Positions 1 through 8,869 of a stretch of DNA of 64,000 bases are shown here, piece after piece. Made by a program: the position numbers and the translations under genes. The stretch's first letter is position 1, and each line of letters begins with the position of its first letter. Origin of the DNA: JBBAGC01 sp964491265. Its GTDB lineage: Bacteria > Spirochaetota > UBA4802 > UBA5550. Location: the NCBI GenBank assembly GCA_964491265.1, contig CAZBFP010000005.1:1-64000 (forward strand). The letters run 5' to 3'. The notes under the pieces were generated by a model, which was not told where the DNA came from, did not search any database, and saw only the letters and a list, made by a program, of their open reading frames with translations.

Positions 1-30
1 TAAAATACTGTTTTGTCCAGTATTTTATAG

Positions 31-657
31 GCTTTTGACTTTTTCAGGAAGCCCTCTTTAGAGAATAACTTTTATCTTACCGGTGGAACAGCACTCCACA
101 GGTTTTATTATAACCTGCGATATTCCGATGACCTTGATTTTTTTTCCAGCAATGATCTCTTATTCAGTGAAAATATAACTGAAATATTAACGGCCTGTGA
201 GAATAGCAGTATTGCATACAAGAGAGTTGTGCAGGCAAAAGATTTCCAGAGAATAGTAATTAATGATTTCCTTCAACTCGATTTCGTGAATGATCGGGTA
301 TACAGAGAGGGGAAAAGTAATATTATTAAAGGGATAAGAATCGATAATATAGTTAATATTTTTACTAATAAGGTCGTTGCGATTTTAGACAGAGATGAGG
401 AGAAGGATATTTTCGATCTATTTGCCATTTCTTTCAATGAAGAATTCAGCTGGAAAGCAATGCTGGATATAGCTAATAAAAAGTCACCTGTTGACCGGAG
501 TTTTTTAATTGAGCGAATAAAATCATTCCCTCTGGAGTGGCTGTCAAATATAAAAGCCATAGAAAAAATTAATATTACGATTGAGGAAATTGATCAGATC
601 TGCACAGATATTAATGATGAATCATTTAATTCTCTTTTTCGCGGAACTGATCAATAA
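31..657 (+). pseudogene. AbiEii-type nucleotidyltransferase toxin, broken at its 5' end
   Basis: The reading frame open from 31 to 657 encodes the hallmarks of the AbiEii/AbiGii toxin family (type IV toxin-antitoxin nucleotidyltransferases): FYLTGGTALHRFYY, then a DDLDFF catalytic-type motif, LDFV, GIRID, and an LDRDEEKDIFDLF stretch near the middle. The conserved start of the domain (about codons 50-140 bp) lies upstream of the first usable start codon (GTG at 229), so a product begun there would lack the catalytic motif. In the same frame a TAG stands at 28-30 and a TAA at 1-3, and no ATG, GTG or TTG lies between the TAG and the motif. Residues before the TAG (NTVLSSIL) still resemble the family's N-terminus. 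I infer a nonsense-inactivated gene. The antitoxin AbiEi, if it existed, would lie outside the window. The stop is 8 bases from the convergent gene. Confidence 0.75.
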
Positions 658-665
658 AATATCCC

Positions 666-1709
666 TCACCCCTTTTTCAGCTTCGCAAGCGTGATAAATG
701 AAAATGCCAGCATCCCCAAACCGCCTGCAATATTAAGCACAAGTATTGTCCCTGTTAAGTAGAAAAAACCGAGTACCATAAAATAAAGGGTAACCAGGTT
801 TCGTTTAAGCGCAACAGTGGCGAATCCTGCAAGAAAACCTTTCTTCTTGAGCTCCTTGCTTATTGCCTGGAGGCTCCCTGAATCGGTAGTTTTTGAAAGG
901 GTCAGGAAGAGGAAAAGCACGTTTAATATGTAGATGATTATTGATGTCACACCAAGTACCAGGGCTGCATCTGACGGATTCAGCTCGTAGTGTTTATAGG
1001 CAATGGCGATTACAAAGAAGAGTGTACAGAGGTTGTCGCCAACTGTGTCGAGCCATTCCCCTGATTTGCTGTACTGGTATGTAACACGGGCAAGCTCACC
1101 GTCAACACAGTCGAAAACTATAGCCATGGGCTGGAGAATAAGGCCGAGGAAATAGATATACCAGAGGTCGCTTATAATCATTACACTTCCAAGTGCTGCA
1201 ATGAACACAAAAAAGGCTGTTACCATATTGGGAGTAATGGATGTTCTGCATACATATTTTGTAAAAAAGAGAGACAGGTAGCGGTAGTAGTGGCTGCTGA
1301 ATGCCTCGCCAGGTTTGCGGCAGCTGTTTAATATGGCCTTTTCCGCGGTTTTGTACGATTTCTTATCTGTGAGTTCCTGGTACACGCTGTTGGCCGCTGC
1401 AGGTTCACCTGCAAGGAATGCCACATACTCTTTGTTTATTATTGAGGAAACATTGATTTTAACTGTCCCCTTGCTGAAAGAATTTTCCTTAAAGGGTTTA
1501 TCCTTTGAAACTTTTAATGCATAATTCAGATCAGGGAGATCATTGATTCTATCTGTTATAACTATATCATCATCATCTTTGCGGATAATTTCTATTTTCT
1601 TAAACCCCACATAATAGCAGGAGAGGATTGTTCTTTCCAGTATGGTGAGGCCGCATATTTTTTCGTTTATGTCTATTCCCGTGTTGCAGTTCAGTTGTGC
1701 TGTTTTCAT
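666..1709 (-). CDS. CDP-alcohol phosphatidyltransferase with degenerate N-terminal nucleotidyltransferase-like domain
   Basis: A 347-residue membrane enzyme. The complete CDP-alcohol phosphotransferase signature D-x2-DG-x2-AR-x8-G-x3-D-x3-D is present around residues 200-225 (DCVDGELAR then G, D, D at the right spacing), followed by several hydrophobic segments. The family transfers a phosphoalcohol from a CDP-alcohol to an acceptor alcohol, releasing CMP, in the cytoplasmic membrane. The first ~140 residues contain a GLTILERTILSCYYVGFKKIEII stretch like the helix after the NTP loop of sugar nucleotidyltransferases, but no GxGxR..PK loop. This two-part layout recalls archaeal inositol-phosphate cytidylyltransferase/DIPP synthase fusions, with the first part apparently dead. 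A cytidylyltransferase (2305-2736) and a second protein of the same design (2764-3957) lie next door. The actual substrate is unknown. Confidence 0.85.
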   Translation of the reverse strand: MKTAQLNCNTGIDINEKICGLTILERTILSCYYVGFKKIEIIRKDDDDIVITDRINDLPDLNYALKVSKDKPFKENSFSKGTVKINVSSIINKEYVAFLAGEPAAANSVYQELTDKKSYKTAEKAILNSCRKPGEAFSSHYYRYLSLFFTKYVCRTSITPNMVTAFFVFIAALGSVMIISDLWYIYFLGLILQPMAIVFDCVDGELARVTYQYSKSGEWLDTVGDNLCTLFFVIAIAYKHYELNPSDAALVLGVTSIIIYILNVLFLFLTLSKTTDSGSLQAISKELKKKGFLAGFATVALKRNLVTLYFMVLGFFYLTGTILVLNIAGGLGMLAFSFITLAKLKKG

Positions 1710-1804
1710 TTGCAGCTCCTATTTTTCTCCCGTATTAAAATCGGTATATTAAAAATAACGACTCGTCCAGGATTTCAGTGTTATAGTATTCTTTGAATCC
1801 TGTT

Positions 1805-2022
1805 CCCCCTGTCTACCCCAAGGGTACTTCTTCGCTTTGCTCAGGGCGCCCTGAAGGGGGCACGTAAAAAGAACACTTGATTAAGTTGATAAATTAAAGT
1901 ATTACAACACCCGTTCATTGTTGAGCCTGCAAAAGATTTGAGGAACAATATGACGGGATCTGAGAAATACAATTATCTAAATGATAATAAATTAATTCGT
2001 GCCCCCTCCGGGGGACAGGGGG
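1805..2022. repeat. GC-rich inverted-repeat element, family 4 (copy 1)
   Basis: The left end reads CCCCCTGTC...AGGGGGCACGT and the right end CGTGCCCCCTCCGGGGGAC followed by AGGGGG, so the two ends are inverted repeats of each other. The interior shares a recognisable stretch (from about 'cacttgattaagttg' to 'gcaaaagattt') with the copy at 35511-35790. The left arm also carries a module TACCCCAAGGGTACTTCTTC..CAGGGCGC that recurs at 62831 and inside the element at 56016. No coding potential. Confidence 0.7.
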
Positions 2023-2184
2023 CCATTACAGAATGAGCCCCACACATATATATATTAAAACCTTCAATTATGCTCATTCCGTCAAGCTTTTTGCGGTGAA
2101 TTTTAGTAAAAAAGATATGTGCAAATAAAATCTTGACTTATGCCTAACAGGTGGAGAAAATTGTAATATCTGATTAATATTAAT

Positions 2185-2280
2185 TCTTAAAAATATATTT
2201 TAGTGTAAAAATGGATAATTTTATATCCCCGCCCCATTCGGCGGCGGGGATATAAGAGCATTTCTTAACAATAATAAATT
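2185..2280. repeat. AT-rich palindromic element with GC hairpin centre (copy E)
   Basis: The arms are AT-rich (TTAAAAATATATTTTAGTG on the left, AGAGCATTTCTTAACAATAA on the right) and surround the hairpin TATATCCCCGCC-ccattc-GGCGGCGGGGATATA at 2222-2253. The same arm motifs frame the elements at 18642, 19856, 12926 and 55820. It lies directly upstream of the cytidylyltransferase gene, so its right arm is probably part of that gene's leader. The rest of the 1710-2304 spacer has no gene that I can support. Confidence 0.65.
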
Positions 2281-2304
2281 TTTATAAGTTTGAGGTTTTC
2301 ACTT

Positions 2305-2736
2305 ATGGTTAGAATCGGTTACACAACAGGGGTTTTTGATCTTTTCCACATTGGTCACCTTAATATTCTGCGCAATGCTAGGCTTGAATGCGATTACCTT
2401 ATTGTAGGGGTCACCACTGATGAGCTGTCGATAAATGAAAAAGGTAAAAAGCCGGTAATCCCTTTTGCAGAGAGAATGGCAATTGTGGGGGGTATTAAAT
2501 ATGTGGATATGGTTGTGCCCCAGACTTCCTATGATAAATTTGAGGCATGGAATAATTTAAAGTTTAATATTATGTTTGTAGGTGATGACTGGAAGGGTTC
2601 CGAAAAATGGAAGGACCTTGAAGGTAAGTTTGCTGAAAAGGGTGTTACGATAAGCTATTTCCCATATACACAGCAGACATCCAGTACCAAACTGAGGGCA
2701 ATACTTGATAAAATTTATAATGGAGAAGATAAATAG
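2305..2736 (+). CDS. TagD-like cytidylyltransferase
   Basis: A 143-residue soluble nucleotidyltransferase of the HIGH superfamily, like glycerol-3-phosphate or phosphoethanolamine cytidylyltransferases. The N-terminus YTTGVFDLFHIGHLNIL carries the HxGH motif at residues 15-18, and TSSTKLR near residue 130 stands in the place of the family's second CTP-binding motif (RTSGVSTT in TagD). It would make a CDP-alcohol from CTP and a phosphoalcohol in the cytoplasm. I chose ATG 2305 because GAGG lies 9 bases upstream; a TTG at 2290 is in frame but poorly placed. It stands between two CDP-alcohol phosphotransferases of opposite strand, which suggests that it supplies their CDP-activated substrate. 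Whether glycerol, ethanolamine or another alcohol is activated cannot be read from the sequence. Confidence 0.85.
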   Translation: MVRIGYTTGVFDLFHIGHLNILRNARLECDYLIVGVTTDELSINEKGKKPVIPFAERMAIVGGIKYVDMVVPQTSYDKFEAWNNLKFNIMFVGDDWKGSEKWKDLEGKFAEKGVTISYFPYTQQTSSTKLRAILDKIYNGEDK

Positions 2737-2763
2737 CTCATATTTATCTTCTCCGGTATCACC

Positions 2764-3957
2764 CTATTTTCTCCTGATTTCACCGGCTCTTTTAAAGCTC
2801 AATGCAAGAAAGATGAATCTGAAAAGGTGAAATCCGAAGGATATTGTCATCCAGGCAGTATTGAGCAGAAAGGCTGCTACAAAGCCCCCGGGGAGAACAT
2901 AACCTGTTAAAAGGATTACAAGGGTTATGTTTCTCCTCATCTGTATCCTTCTGAAAAATCTGTCCACAGGATTGAAATCGTGGAGCTCCAGTTTATATAT
3001 CCTCTTGAAAAGCCCGGTTGTTATTCTGTCAGCAATGTAGAAGAAGTTTATAATAAAATTCCACAAATGTATTTGAGCCGCTTTTTCAGGGAAGGCATCT
3101 GCCAGGAATAATCCGATGCATATATACCAGAAAGAGAGGTATATTACATCAGAGTAATGATCCAGTTTGTCGCCGCTATCGGAGGTTCTGTATGTAAGCC
3201 TGGCCAGTTTCCCGTCAAGGCTGTCGAGTATTGACATTATTATTCCGCAGAGGATTGCAAGGGTAAACCAGCCGTAGTAAAAGAGGGGGATACTCCCGAA
3301 TGAAAGTATCATGGAAATATAAGTGAGCTGGTTTGGTGTTATGTATGTTGGCGCAGTAATTTTTACCAGTTTTTTTATCAAAGGGGGGTAGATGTATTGA
3401 GTTACAAAGTCTGTTACCCCCTTATAGGATCGTTTAAAGGAAAGGTCTTCAGCCCCTTTGATATCATTTTTATTTTTGATAAAAAGGAGAAATGGTTCCT
3501 GTATTCTTCTCAGCTTGAGGATGTATGATTCCATTTCAGATGTTTTAAAAGGTGCAAATACTGTTTTAAGCTTATCCAGGTCTGAGTTTAATATGGTTTT
3601 TAAGGTTTTAACTGAAAAATCAGCAATGATGAATTTCCCTTCTCTGTTCCCGGCAAAATCAACAAAGGAATTCTCCGCTTTCATGGCATTATCAATGAGC
3701 CTTTCATCAAATACCAGATTACCCTGGCAGAAAATGAATTTACCCGCGGCTTTTATTTCTGCAGGGTCTGATATTTCAGTAAATTTTTTTCTGTTCCATA
3801 TGGAGAAATCTTTTCTCAGGGATAGAGGTTTATCTGTTAAAATATATATTTCAGAAATATTTTCATTCTGTGAAAATACGCGAAGGTTAAGCTCAAGCAG
3901 GGTCATGCCCCAGATTTCAAGTCCAGCCTGAGGGGAATTTTCAATAACAGCAAACAT
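2764..3957 (-). CDS. CDP-alcohol phosphatidyltransferase with degenerate N-terminal domain (second copy)
   Basis: A 397-residue protein of the same design as the gene at 666-1709. The catalytic signature (DSLDGKLAR, then G, D and D at consensus spacing) lies around residues 244-270, and the segment before it, ITPNQLTYISMILS, is the usual entry to the first membrane helix. The N-terminal ~190 residues keep the outline of an NTP-transferase (GMTLLELNLRVFSQN, FIFCQGNLVFDERLI) but lack the glycine-rich nucleotide loop and the PK motif. It probably makes a phosphodiester lipid or solute from a CDP-alcohol in the inner membrane. It is divergent from neither neighbour: it converges with the cytidylyltransferase, with 27 bases between the stops. 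The C-terminus is basic (RAGEIRRK). Confidence 0.85.
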   Translation of the reverse strand: MFAVIENSPQAGLEIWGMTLLELNLRVFSQNENISEIYILTDKPLSLRKDFSIWNRKKFTEISDPAEIKAAGKFIFCQGNLVFDERLIDNAMKAENSFVDFAGNREGKFIIADFSVKTLKTILNSDLDKLKTVFAPFKTSEMESYILKLRRIQEPFLLFIKNKNDIKGAEDLSFKRSYKGVTDFVTQYIYPPLIKKLVKITAPTYITPNQLTYISMILSFGSIPLFYYGWFTLAILCGIIMSILDSLDGKLARLTYRTSDSGDKLDHYSDVIYLSFWYICIGLFLADAFPEKAAQIHLWNFIINFFYIADRITTGLFKRIYKLELHDFNPVDRFFRRIQMRRNITLVILLTGYVLPGGFVAAFLLNTAWMTISFGFHLFRFIFLALSFKRAGEIRRK

Positions 3958-4285
3958 TTTTTACATCCTGGGCTTTTAATAATTTTTGAATAAAGGGCTC
4001 ATGCCCTGACTTGCTGTATATAAAAAAATCCATGGAGCTATAATGTCAAGTTCTTAATAGAGTTATGGTGGTAAAGGAAATGTAGTGTTCATTTTAAATA
4101 TCAGATTCGTTTTTATATACTTTCAGATTTATAATCCTGAAAGTCCCCCTGTTTTATAAGTTATAAATCGGAGAGACATTCTTCTATTACTATGCTATAA
4201 ACCATACAGACGGTTTTAAAGTAATTGTGTAAGGGCAGATATAATATAGTGCCCGATAACTAAAAATTTTATGGGGGTTTTCGCA
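3958..4285. other. spacer without gene
   Basis: An AT-rich, 328-base divergent spacer between the phosphotransferase (minus) and the acyl-CoA synthetase (plus). It must hold promoters for both, but I see no convincing -35/-10 pair, repeat or small gene. A short GGGCTCATGCCC palindrome lies near 3996. Confidence 0.5.
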
Positions 4286-6124
4286 ATGCATGGTAATGTT
4301 GATTATGAAAAGGAATTTCAGGATTATTTAAAAAAGGATGATCACCTTGGAAGGATGGTAAGATCCAGGGCTGAGAAATACGGCAGTAAAAAGGTTGCTG
4401 TAAGGCACAAGGCATTCGGCCAGTGGGAGGAGTTTACCTGGGGGAAGTTCGGGGAGCTTATCGATTCCTGCGCAATGGGTCTTCTTGATGCCGGTGTAAA
4501 GAAGGGTGAATTTGTTGGTATGTTTTCCAATAACAGGGTAGAGTGGGCAATAGTAGATTACGCCTGTTTTTCCATCAGAGCATGCTCTGTTCCGATTTAT
4601 CACAGCAACTCACAGGAGGAGCTCAAGTATATTGTCAATGACTGCTCCATAAGAATTCTCTTTGTAGAAAAGCAGGATCAATATGACAAGGCAATGGCTG
4701 TATTAAAAGAGTGCCCTAAAATTGAAAAGATTATAATTTTTGACCACAGAATTAATTATGACAAAAATCATCCAAAGGTTATGCTTCATAAGGATTTTCT
4801 TGCTAAGGGTGCAAAGTCTTCGAAAAAAGCTGAACTTGATAAACTCCTTGCTGCAGCTGACACGCAGGATATAGCCACTCTGATTTATACTTCCGGTACA
4901 ACAGGGATGCCCAAGGGTGTAATTCTTACACACTATAACTGGTTTGCCATGTTCTTTGCAACAGGGTATCATATCCCTATTATTGAGTCAGATGTTAACC
5001 TGGCCTTTTTACCCCTTGCCCATGTTTTTGAGCGGGCCTGGAGTTATTATATACTTACCAGCAATGCCAGGGTTGACTACTGTCACGATACTACAGCTAT
5101 TCTCGATTTTCTTGCAGAGTCCAGGCCTCACTATATGTGCAGTGTGCCCAGGGTATGGGAAAAGGTTTATTCAATGGTTCAGCAGAGTCTTGCTGAGGCG
5201 AAACCGGCAAAGAGAAAGCTCTTTAACTGGGCCCTTGAAGTGGGGGGACAGGTTGCTTATAAAAAGAGAGATATGGAGCCGATCCCTTTTGGTCTTAAGC
5301 TTAAGTTTAAAGTAGCTGATACACTTGTTCTAAAGAAGATAAGAAAGATCTTCGGCGGAAGAAACAAGGTTTACAACTGCGGCGGTTCAGCATTCTCGGC
5401 TGAGATTTCTGAATTCTTTTTCAAGTGCGGAGTTCTTCTGCTTCAGGGCTACGGCATGACAGAGTGTTTTGTAATAACTGTTGCCAATCCGGAGCATAAC
5501 AAGTTCGGCACATGCGGTCCGGTTGTTCCTCTCATGAATATTAGAATTACTGATGAAGGTGAAATACAGGCTAAAGGCCCCAGCATGACACAGGGATACT
5601 GGAACAAGCCTGATCTTAATAAGGAGCTTTTTACAGCTGACGGATGGATCAGAACAGGGGACATCGGAGAAATTGACAGCGAAGGTTATGTTACAATAAC
5701 CGACCGTCTTAAGGATATGTTTAAAACCTCAGGGGGGAAATATGTTGCCCCTCAGCAGATAGAGTCGCTTCTTAAAGATGATATCTATTTCGATCAGGTT
5801 GCAGCTGTAGGGGACAACAAAAAATTTGTTTCAGCCCTCATTGTCCCTTCATTTGAGAATCTTACTGTTTACTGTGAAAAGAACGGTATTACTTATAGCT
5901 CAAGAGAGGAGCTGGTTAAGAATCCTAAGATAGTAAAACTATATGAGGATATAATCGAGGATAGAACAAAGGTTCTTGGTCAGGTTGAGAAGGTTAAAAA
6001 GTTTACCCTTCTTACAAATGAGTTTACCCAGGAAACCGGTGAGCTTACTCCAACATCAAAGATTAAGCGTAAAGTGGTTAACCAGAAATACAGCGACGTG
6101 ATTGAGTCAATGTATAAGGATTGA
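4286..6124 (+). CDS. Long-chain acyl-CoA synthetase (AMP-forming)
   Basis: A 612-residue ANL-superfamily enzyme that activates fatty acids with ATP and CoA. The P-loop-like motif YTSGTTGMPKGV lies at about residue 200, followed by LPLAHVFERA, the CGGSAFSAEI and QGYGMTE motifs of the adenylation core, GWIRTGDIG, and a C-terminal lysine region (PTSKIKRKVV). Length and motif order match FadD15-type long-chain synthetases. I start at ATG 4286 because GGGGG sits 8 bases upstream; ATG 4271 is in frame but overlaps that ribosome site. A strong terminator follows at 6158. The second synthetase at 50907 is only a distant paralogue, so the two may serve different chain lengths or pools. Confidence 0.92.
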   Translation: MHGNVDYEKEFQDYLKKDDHLGRMVRSRAEKYGSKKVAVRHKAFGQWEEFTWGKFGELIDSCAMGLLDAGVKKGEFVGMFSNNRVEWAIVDYACFSIRACSVPIYHSNSQEELKYIVNDCSIRILFVEKQDQYDKAMAVLKECPKIEKIIIFDHRINYDKNHPKVMLHKDFLAKGAKSSKKAELDKLLAAADTQDIATLIYTSGTTGMPKGVILTHYNWFAMFFATGYHIPIIESDVNLAFLPLAHVFERAWSYYILTSNARVDYCHDTTAILDFLAESRPHYMCSVPRVWEKVYSMVQQSLAEAKPAKRKLFNWALEVGGQVAYKKRDMEPIPFGLKLKFKVADTLVLKKIRKIFGGRNKVYNCGGSAFSAEISEFFFKCGVLLLQGYGMTECFVITVANPEHNKFGTCGPVVPLMNIRITDEGEIQAKGPSMTQGYWNKPDLNKELFTADGWIRTGDIGEIDSEGYVTITDRLKDMFKTSGGKYVAPQQIESLLKDDIYFDQVAAVGDNKKFVSALIVPSFENLTVYCEKNGITYSSREELVKNPKIVKLYEDIIEDRTKVLGQVEKVKKFTLLTNEFTQETGELTPTSKIKRKVVNQKYSDVIESMYKD

Positions 6125-6157
6125 TCCCCTCACCCGCACATCGCTATCGCTCGTGCA

Positions 6158-6189
6158 CCCTCTCCCGTCAAGTCGGGAGAGGGTTTTTT
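6158..6189 (+). terminator. Intrinsic terminator
   Basis: A perfect 10-bp stem CCCTCTCCCG / CGGGAGAGGG with loop tcaagt, followed by TTTTTT. It closes the acyl-CoA synthetase transcript. Confidence 0.85.
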
Positions 6190-6215
6190 GTTAAAGCTTC
6201 ATTTTTTTATGCGGT

Positions 6216-6360
6216 CACCCCTCTCCCCGGTATCAATACATGAATTAACATTAAAGTTTATTCATGGGAGAGGGGCCGGGGGTGAGGGCACAGTGGATCA
6301 GCCGGGTACTGTTTAAGAAGTGGGTAGAAGTAAGCCGGGGACAGGGGGCAAATACATCGG
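6216..6360. repeat. GC-rich inverted repeats
   Basis: TCACCCCTCTCCCC at 6216 pairs with GGGAGAGGGGCCGGGGGTGA about 50 bases on, and an inner CATGAAT/ATTCATG pair lies between. The following GTGGGTAGAAGTAAGCCGG..GACAGGGGGC resembles the end of the 279-bp element plus a family 4 end, so this is probably a decayed copy. No coding potential. Confidence 0.55.
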
Positions 6361-6408
6361 GTAAAGGCTCTCACTAAATGATTGTTCGCGAAATAATAAT
6401 TGTCTTTC

Positions 6409-7167
6409 TTATCTCCACACACTCTTCATCCTCACAAGCTCACGGGCTGATGATAATTCTGTTATGCCGTGAATAAATGATTCACCCCTGTCAATCGGTG
6501 CTGCTCTGGAGATGAGCATATCTCCGCAGTTCCCCTCTGACCTGAAATTTATATCGATTTCGTAGAGTGTTCCTGAATCATTAATGCTTTGAGGGAGCGT
6601 GTCAAGACACCACTGAATATATTTTACATTGTTTATGTGTCTGTAAAGATCGCAGTCGGAATAGGAGGCAACAATCTGTTTTTCATAAGCAGGATCTCCA
6701 GGCTGCTCAAGCCTGTCAAAGAGATGGGGGAGCGGTTCCCCCCTCTGGAGTGTCTCCACACCGGAAATATCAATTTCAATATTGCTTCTGTTTCTCTCCT
6801 TCAGGTTAAAGGGAACAGCGGAATTTATGGCAGCTCCAAGAAGCTCGCCATCATCTGACTCTATTTCGAAATTTCTGATAGCATACCTGCTTGTAATAGG
6901 GGAGAGCCATGTGCGGACTTTTACTGTTTCTTTCCATGAGGGGTAGCGGAACATCCGTACATGGAGCCTGGTGAGTACAAAGACCAGGTCATCGAGGTTT
7001 ATCCCCGCTTTATCCATGAGCATCATGCCGTGGCTGATCCCTGTTTCCTGCAGGTAGTTGCAGATTGCAGCCATGGTTGCTTTAGAATTCATGTCCAGTT
7101 CATATACCTGAACTTTAAATTCCCTTGACACAAGGGAAATGCCTGTTTCACTGTTTTTCATGTTCAT
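6409..7167 (-). CDS. Acyl-ACP thioesterase
   Basis: A 252-residue double hot-dog protein of the FatA/FatB-like bacterial family, which hydrolyses acyl-ACP to free fatty acid in the cytoplasm. The N-terminal hot-dog has the usual substrate helix (NSKATMAAICNYLQETGISHG) and the central helix; the C-terminal hot-dog carries SYSDCDLYRHINNVKYIQW, the region with the family's Asp-Asn-His catalytic residues. ATG 7167 is preceded by GGGGGGAT at good spacing. It converges with the acyl-CoA synthetase, which could reactivate the released fatty acid. The two are not co-transcribed, so a functional pair is only inferred. Confidence 0.85.
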   Translation of the reverse strand: MNMKNSETGISLVSREFKVQVYELDMNSKATMAAICNYLQETGISHGMMLMDKAGINLDDLVFVLTRLHVRMFRYPSWKETVKVRTWLSPITSRYAIRNFEIESDDGELLGAAINSAVPFNLKERNRSNIEIDISGVETLQRGEPLPHLFDRLEQPGDPAYEKQIVASYSDCDLYRHINNVKYIQWCLDTLPQSINDSGTLYEIDINFRSEGNCGDMLISRAAPIDRGESFIHGITELSSARELVRMKSVWR

Positions 7168-7297
7168 TAATCTATCCCCCCGGATATAGGCCTGAACCTT
7201 AACATCAGGATCAGTTTTGAGTTTTAATTTTTAAATATGCAATAGCATGCATATGAGCTGTTATTATGTCAAATATAATTAAGATTTCCGGGGAATC

Positions 7298-8458
7298 TCA
7301 CTCTTTGAATTTCACTTTAATATTAACAATCTCCGGCCTGCCGGTTGTGCGAACAGGGGGACCCCAGGTGCCGTAGCCGTTTGATACATATACATGGGTG
7401 CTGTTGATTTTTTTGTAGCCATGGCTTATTTCGTAGAGCTTGCGGGTGATATAATTAAATGGCCAGAGCTGTCCGTTGTGGGTATGCCCGGACAGGTGCA
7501 GGTCAACTCCGTTTTTTACAGATTCCCCTATACTGTAGGGCTGGTGGTCCATTAAAATGAGAGGAAGATTATTATTCACTCCATTGAGTATCTGAGGCAG
7601 ATCCTCCCGCGTTTCACCGGTGAATCTCCCCATGCTTAAATCCTCTCTTCCCGCAAGTATAAATGAATTATCAATTACAACAGCTTCATCGCGCAGCAGC
7701 TTGACCCCGTGTTTAAGAAGATAGTTTACAGCATCATTGACCCCGCCGATATATTCGTGATTCCCTGTAACAGCGTAAATGCCATACCCTGCTTTGATCG
7801 ATTCCATTATGCCGCCGTGATTATTTTTTACCACAGGCCCCAGGGTTTCATCAAAGATGTCTCCGGGGAAAAGCACAATATCCGGGTCCAGGCTGTTGAT
7901 TTTTTCAGCAAGAATGGAGAGTTTATTAGTCCCTATAATGTTCCCCAGGTGTATGTCAGATGCCATTACAATATTCAGCTCTTTCAGGCTCCCCGCTTTT
8001 TTATCCATTTCTATATGGATAGTTTTAACAATCGGGCTTGATGCAGTGACCAATCCTGTGAAAACGATGATTGATGTAATTACTGTTACAGCACCCATGA
8101 GCTTAAGAGGGATATTGTTTTTTATCATCCATTCTTTGTCAGGGAGGAATCCGATAAAATAATTGAATATTCTGACTATATCTATGGCAAAGGTTAAAAG
8201 AACTGCATAGAGTAGAAATGCCAGCCACACTGATCCTACAATAATAAGAAACCTGTTATCCTCCATGAGTCCTGTCTTTTCAGAAAATTCACCTAATATA
8301 AATGCTGAAGCAGGGAGTAGTATAAGAAATGAATAGATTCCCTTTATTAGCGCTCCCTGGGGGAGGGCCTGCCACCCCCTTATAAAGATATAGGCGTTTC
8401 CGCTCACATAAATGGTTAATACAATTGATAGAAATATATAAAAAATATTGTTCTTCAC
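7298..8458 (-). CDS. Membrane-anchored metallophosphoesterase (YaeI-like)
   Basis: A 386-residue protein. The first ~140 residues hold about four membrane helices; the remainder is a calcineurin-like phosphoesterase with all five metal motifs: ASDIHLG, GDIFDE, GNHEY, DHQP and SGHTHNGQ. Members remove phosphate from lipids, UDP-sugars or nucleotides at the membrane; the E. coli relative YaeI acts in an unclear lipid-linked role. The active-site domain probably faces the cytoplasm or periplasm at the membrane surface. The substrate cannot be inferred. The start ATG lies 28 bases from a GC-rich repeat arm, and no clear ribosome site is visible beyond AGGAGG-like purines in the rc of 8462-8470. 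Confidence 0.85.
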   Translation of the reverse strand: MKNNIFYIFLSIVLTIYVSGNAYIFIRGWQALPQGALIKGIYSFLILLPASAFILGEFSEKTGLMEDNRFLIIVGSVWLAFLLYAVLLTFAIDIVRIFNYFIGFLPDKEWMIKNNIPLKLMGAVTVITSIIVFTGLVTASSPIVKTIHIEMDKKAGSLKELNIVMASDIHLGNIIGTNKLSILAEKINSLDPDIVLFPGDIFDETLGPVVKNNHGGIMESIKAGYGIYAVTGNHEYIGGVNDAVNYLLKHGVKLLRDEAVVIDNSFILAGREDLSMGRFTGETREDLPQILNGVNNNLPLILMDHQPYSIGESVKNGVDLHLSGHTHNGQLWPFNYITRKLYEISHGYKKINSTHVYVSNGYGTWGPPVRTTGRPEIVNIKVKFKE

Positions 8459-8500
8459 TTTTTTCCTCCTGATTTTTCAAGGGGGGCATAAAAGTGTCTT

Positions 8501-8671
8501 CCCCTTGTCCCCCAAAGGGGGCACGAGATAATTTAATTTCTCTGATAATTATATTTTTTTCATTCCTTTAATTATTTTGAAGATTCAGTAACATCAACAG
8601 TTTTTCACTACTTAGAGTTTTCAACTTGTGAAAGTGTTCCTTACTACGTGCCCCCTTTGGGGGACAGGGGG
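8501..8671. repeat. GC-rich inverted-repeat element, family 4 (copy 2)
   Basis: CCCCTTGTCCCCCAAAGGGGGCACG at the left is matched by CGTGCCCCCTTTGGGGGACAGGGGG at the right, an inverted repeat of about 25 bases enclosing ~120 AT-rich bases. Each end can itself fold. The ends match those at 1805 and 35511. No ORF. Confidence 0.75.
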
Positions 8672-8811
8672 CTTACTCTGTAGATGTTGAAACAAGTAAT
8701 ATAATTATTTTCTCCAAAAATCCGGAATAAGCCTTATTTAAACGATATACAGGTAATAATTGTCTAATTATTATCTGTATTAGTAAGGATTAGATCTTCC
8801 TTTGTTACAAA

Positions 8812-8842
8812 CAAAAAAAGGAGCCCCGGGGCCCCTTTTTTT
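8812..8842. terminator. Bidirectional intrinsic terminator
   Basis: AAAAAAAGG and CCTTTTTTT flank the GC core AGCCCCGGGGCCC; a strong stem with T-runs on both strands. It lies downstream of the TrpB2 gene when read on the minus strand. Confidence 0.7.
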
Positions 8843-8869
8843 GGGTAGCGGTAGAATTTTGTAGGTGTT

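Noticed and set aside
1710..1804. Riboswitch or leader upstream of the first phosphotransferase
   Set aside because: No conserved riboswitch core recognised; the segment is short and AT-rich.
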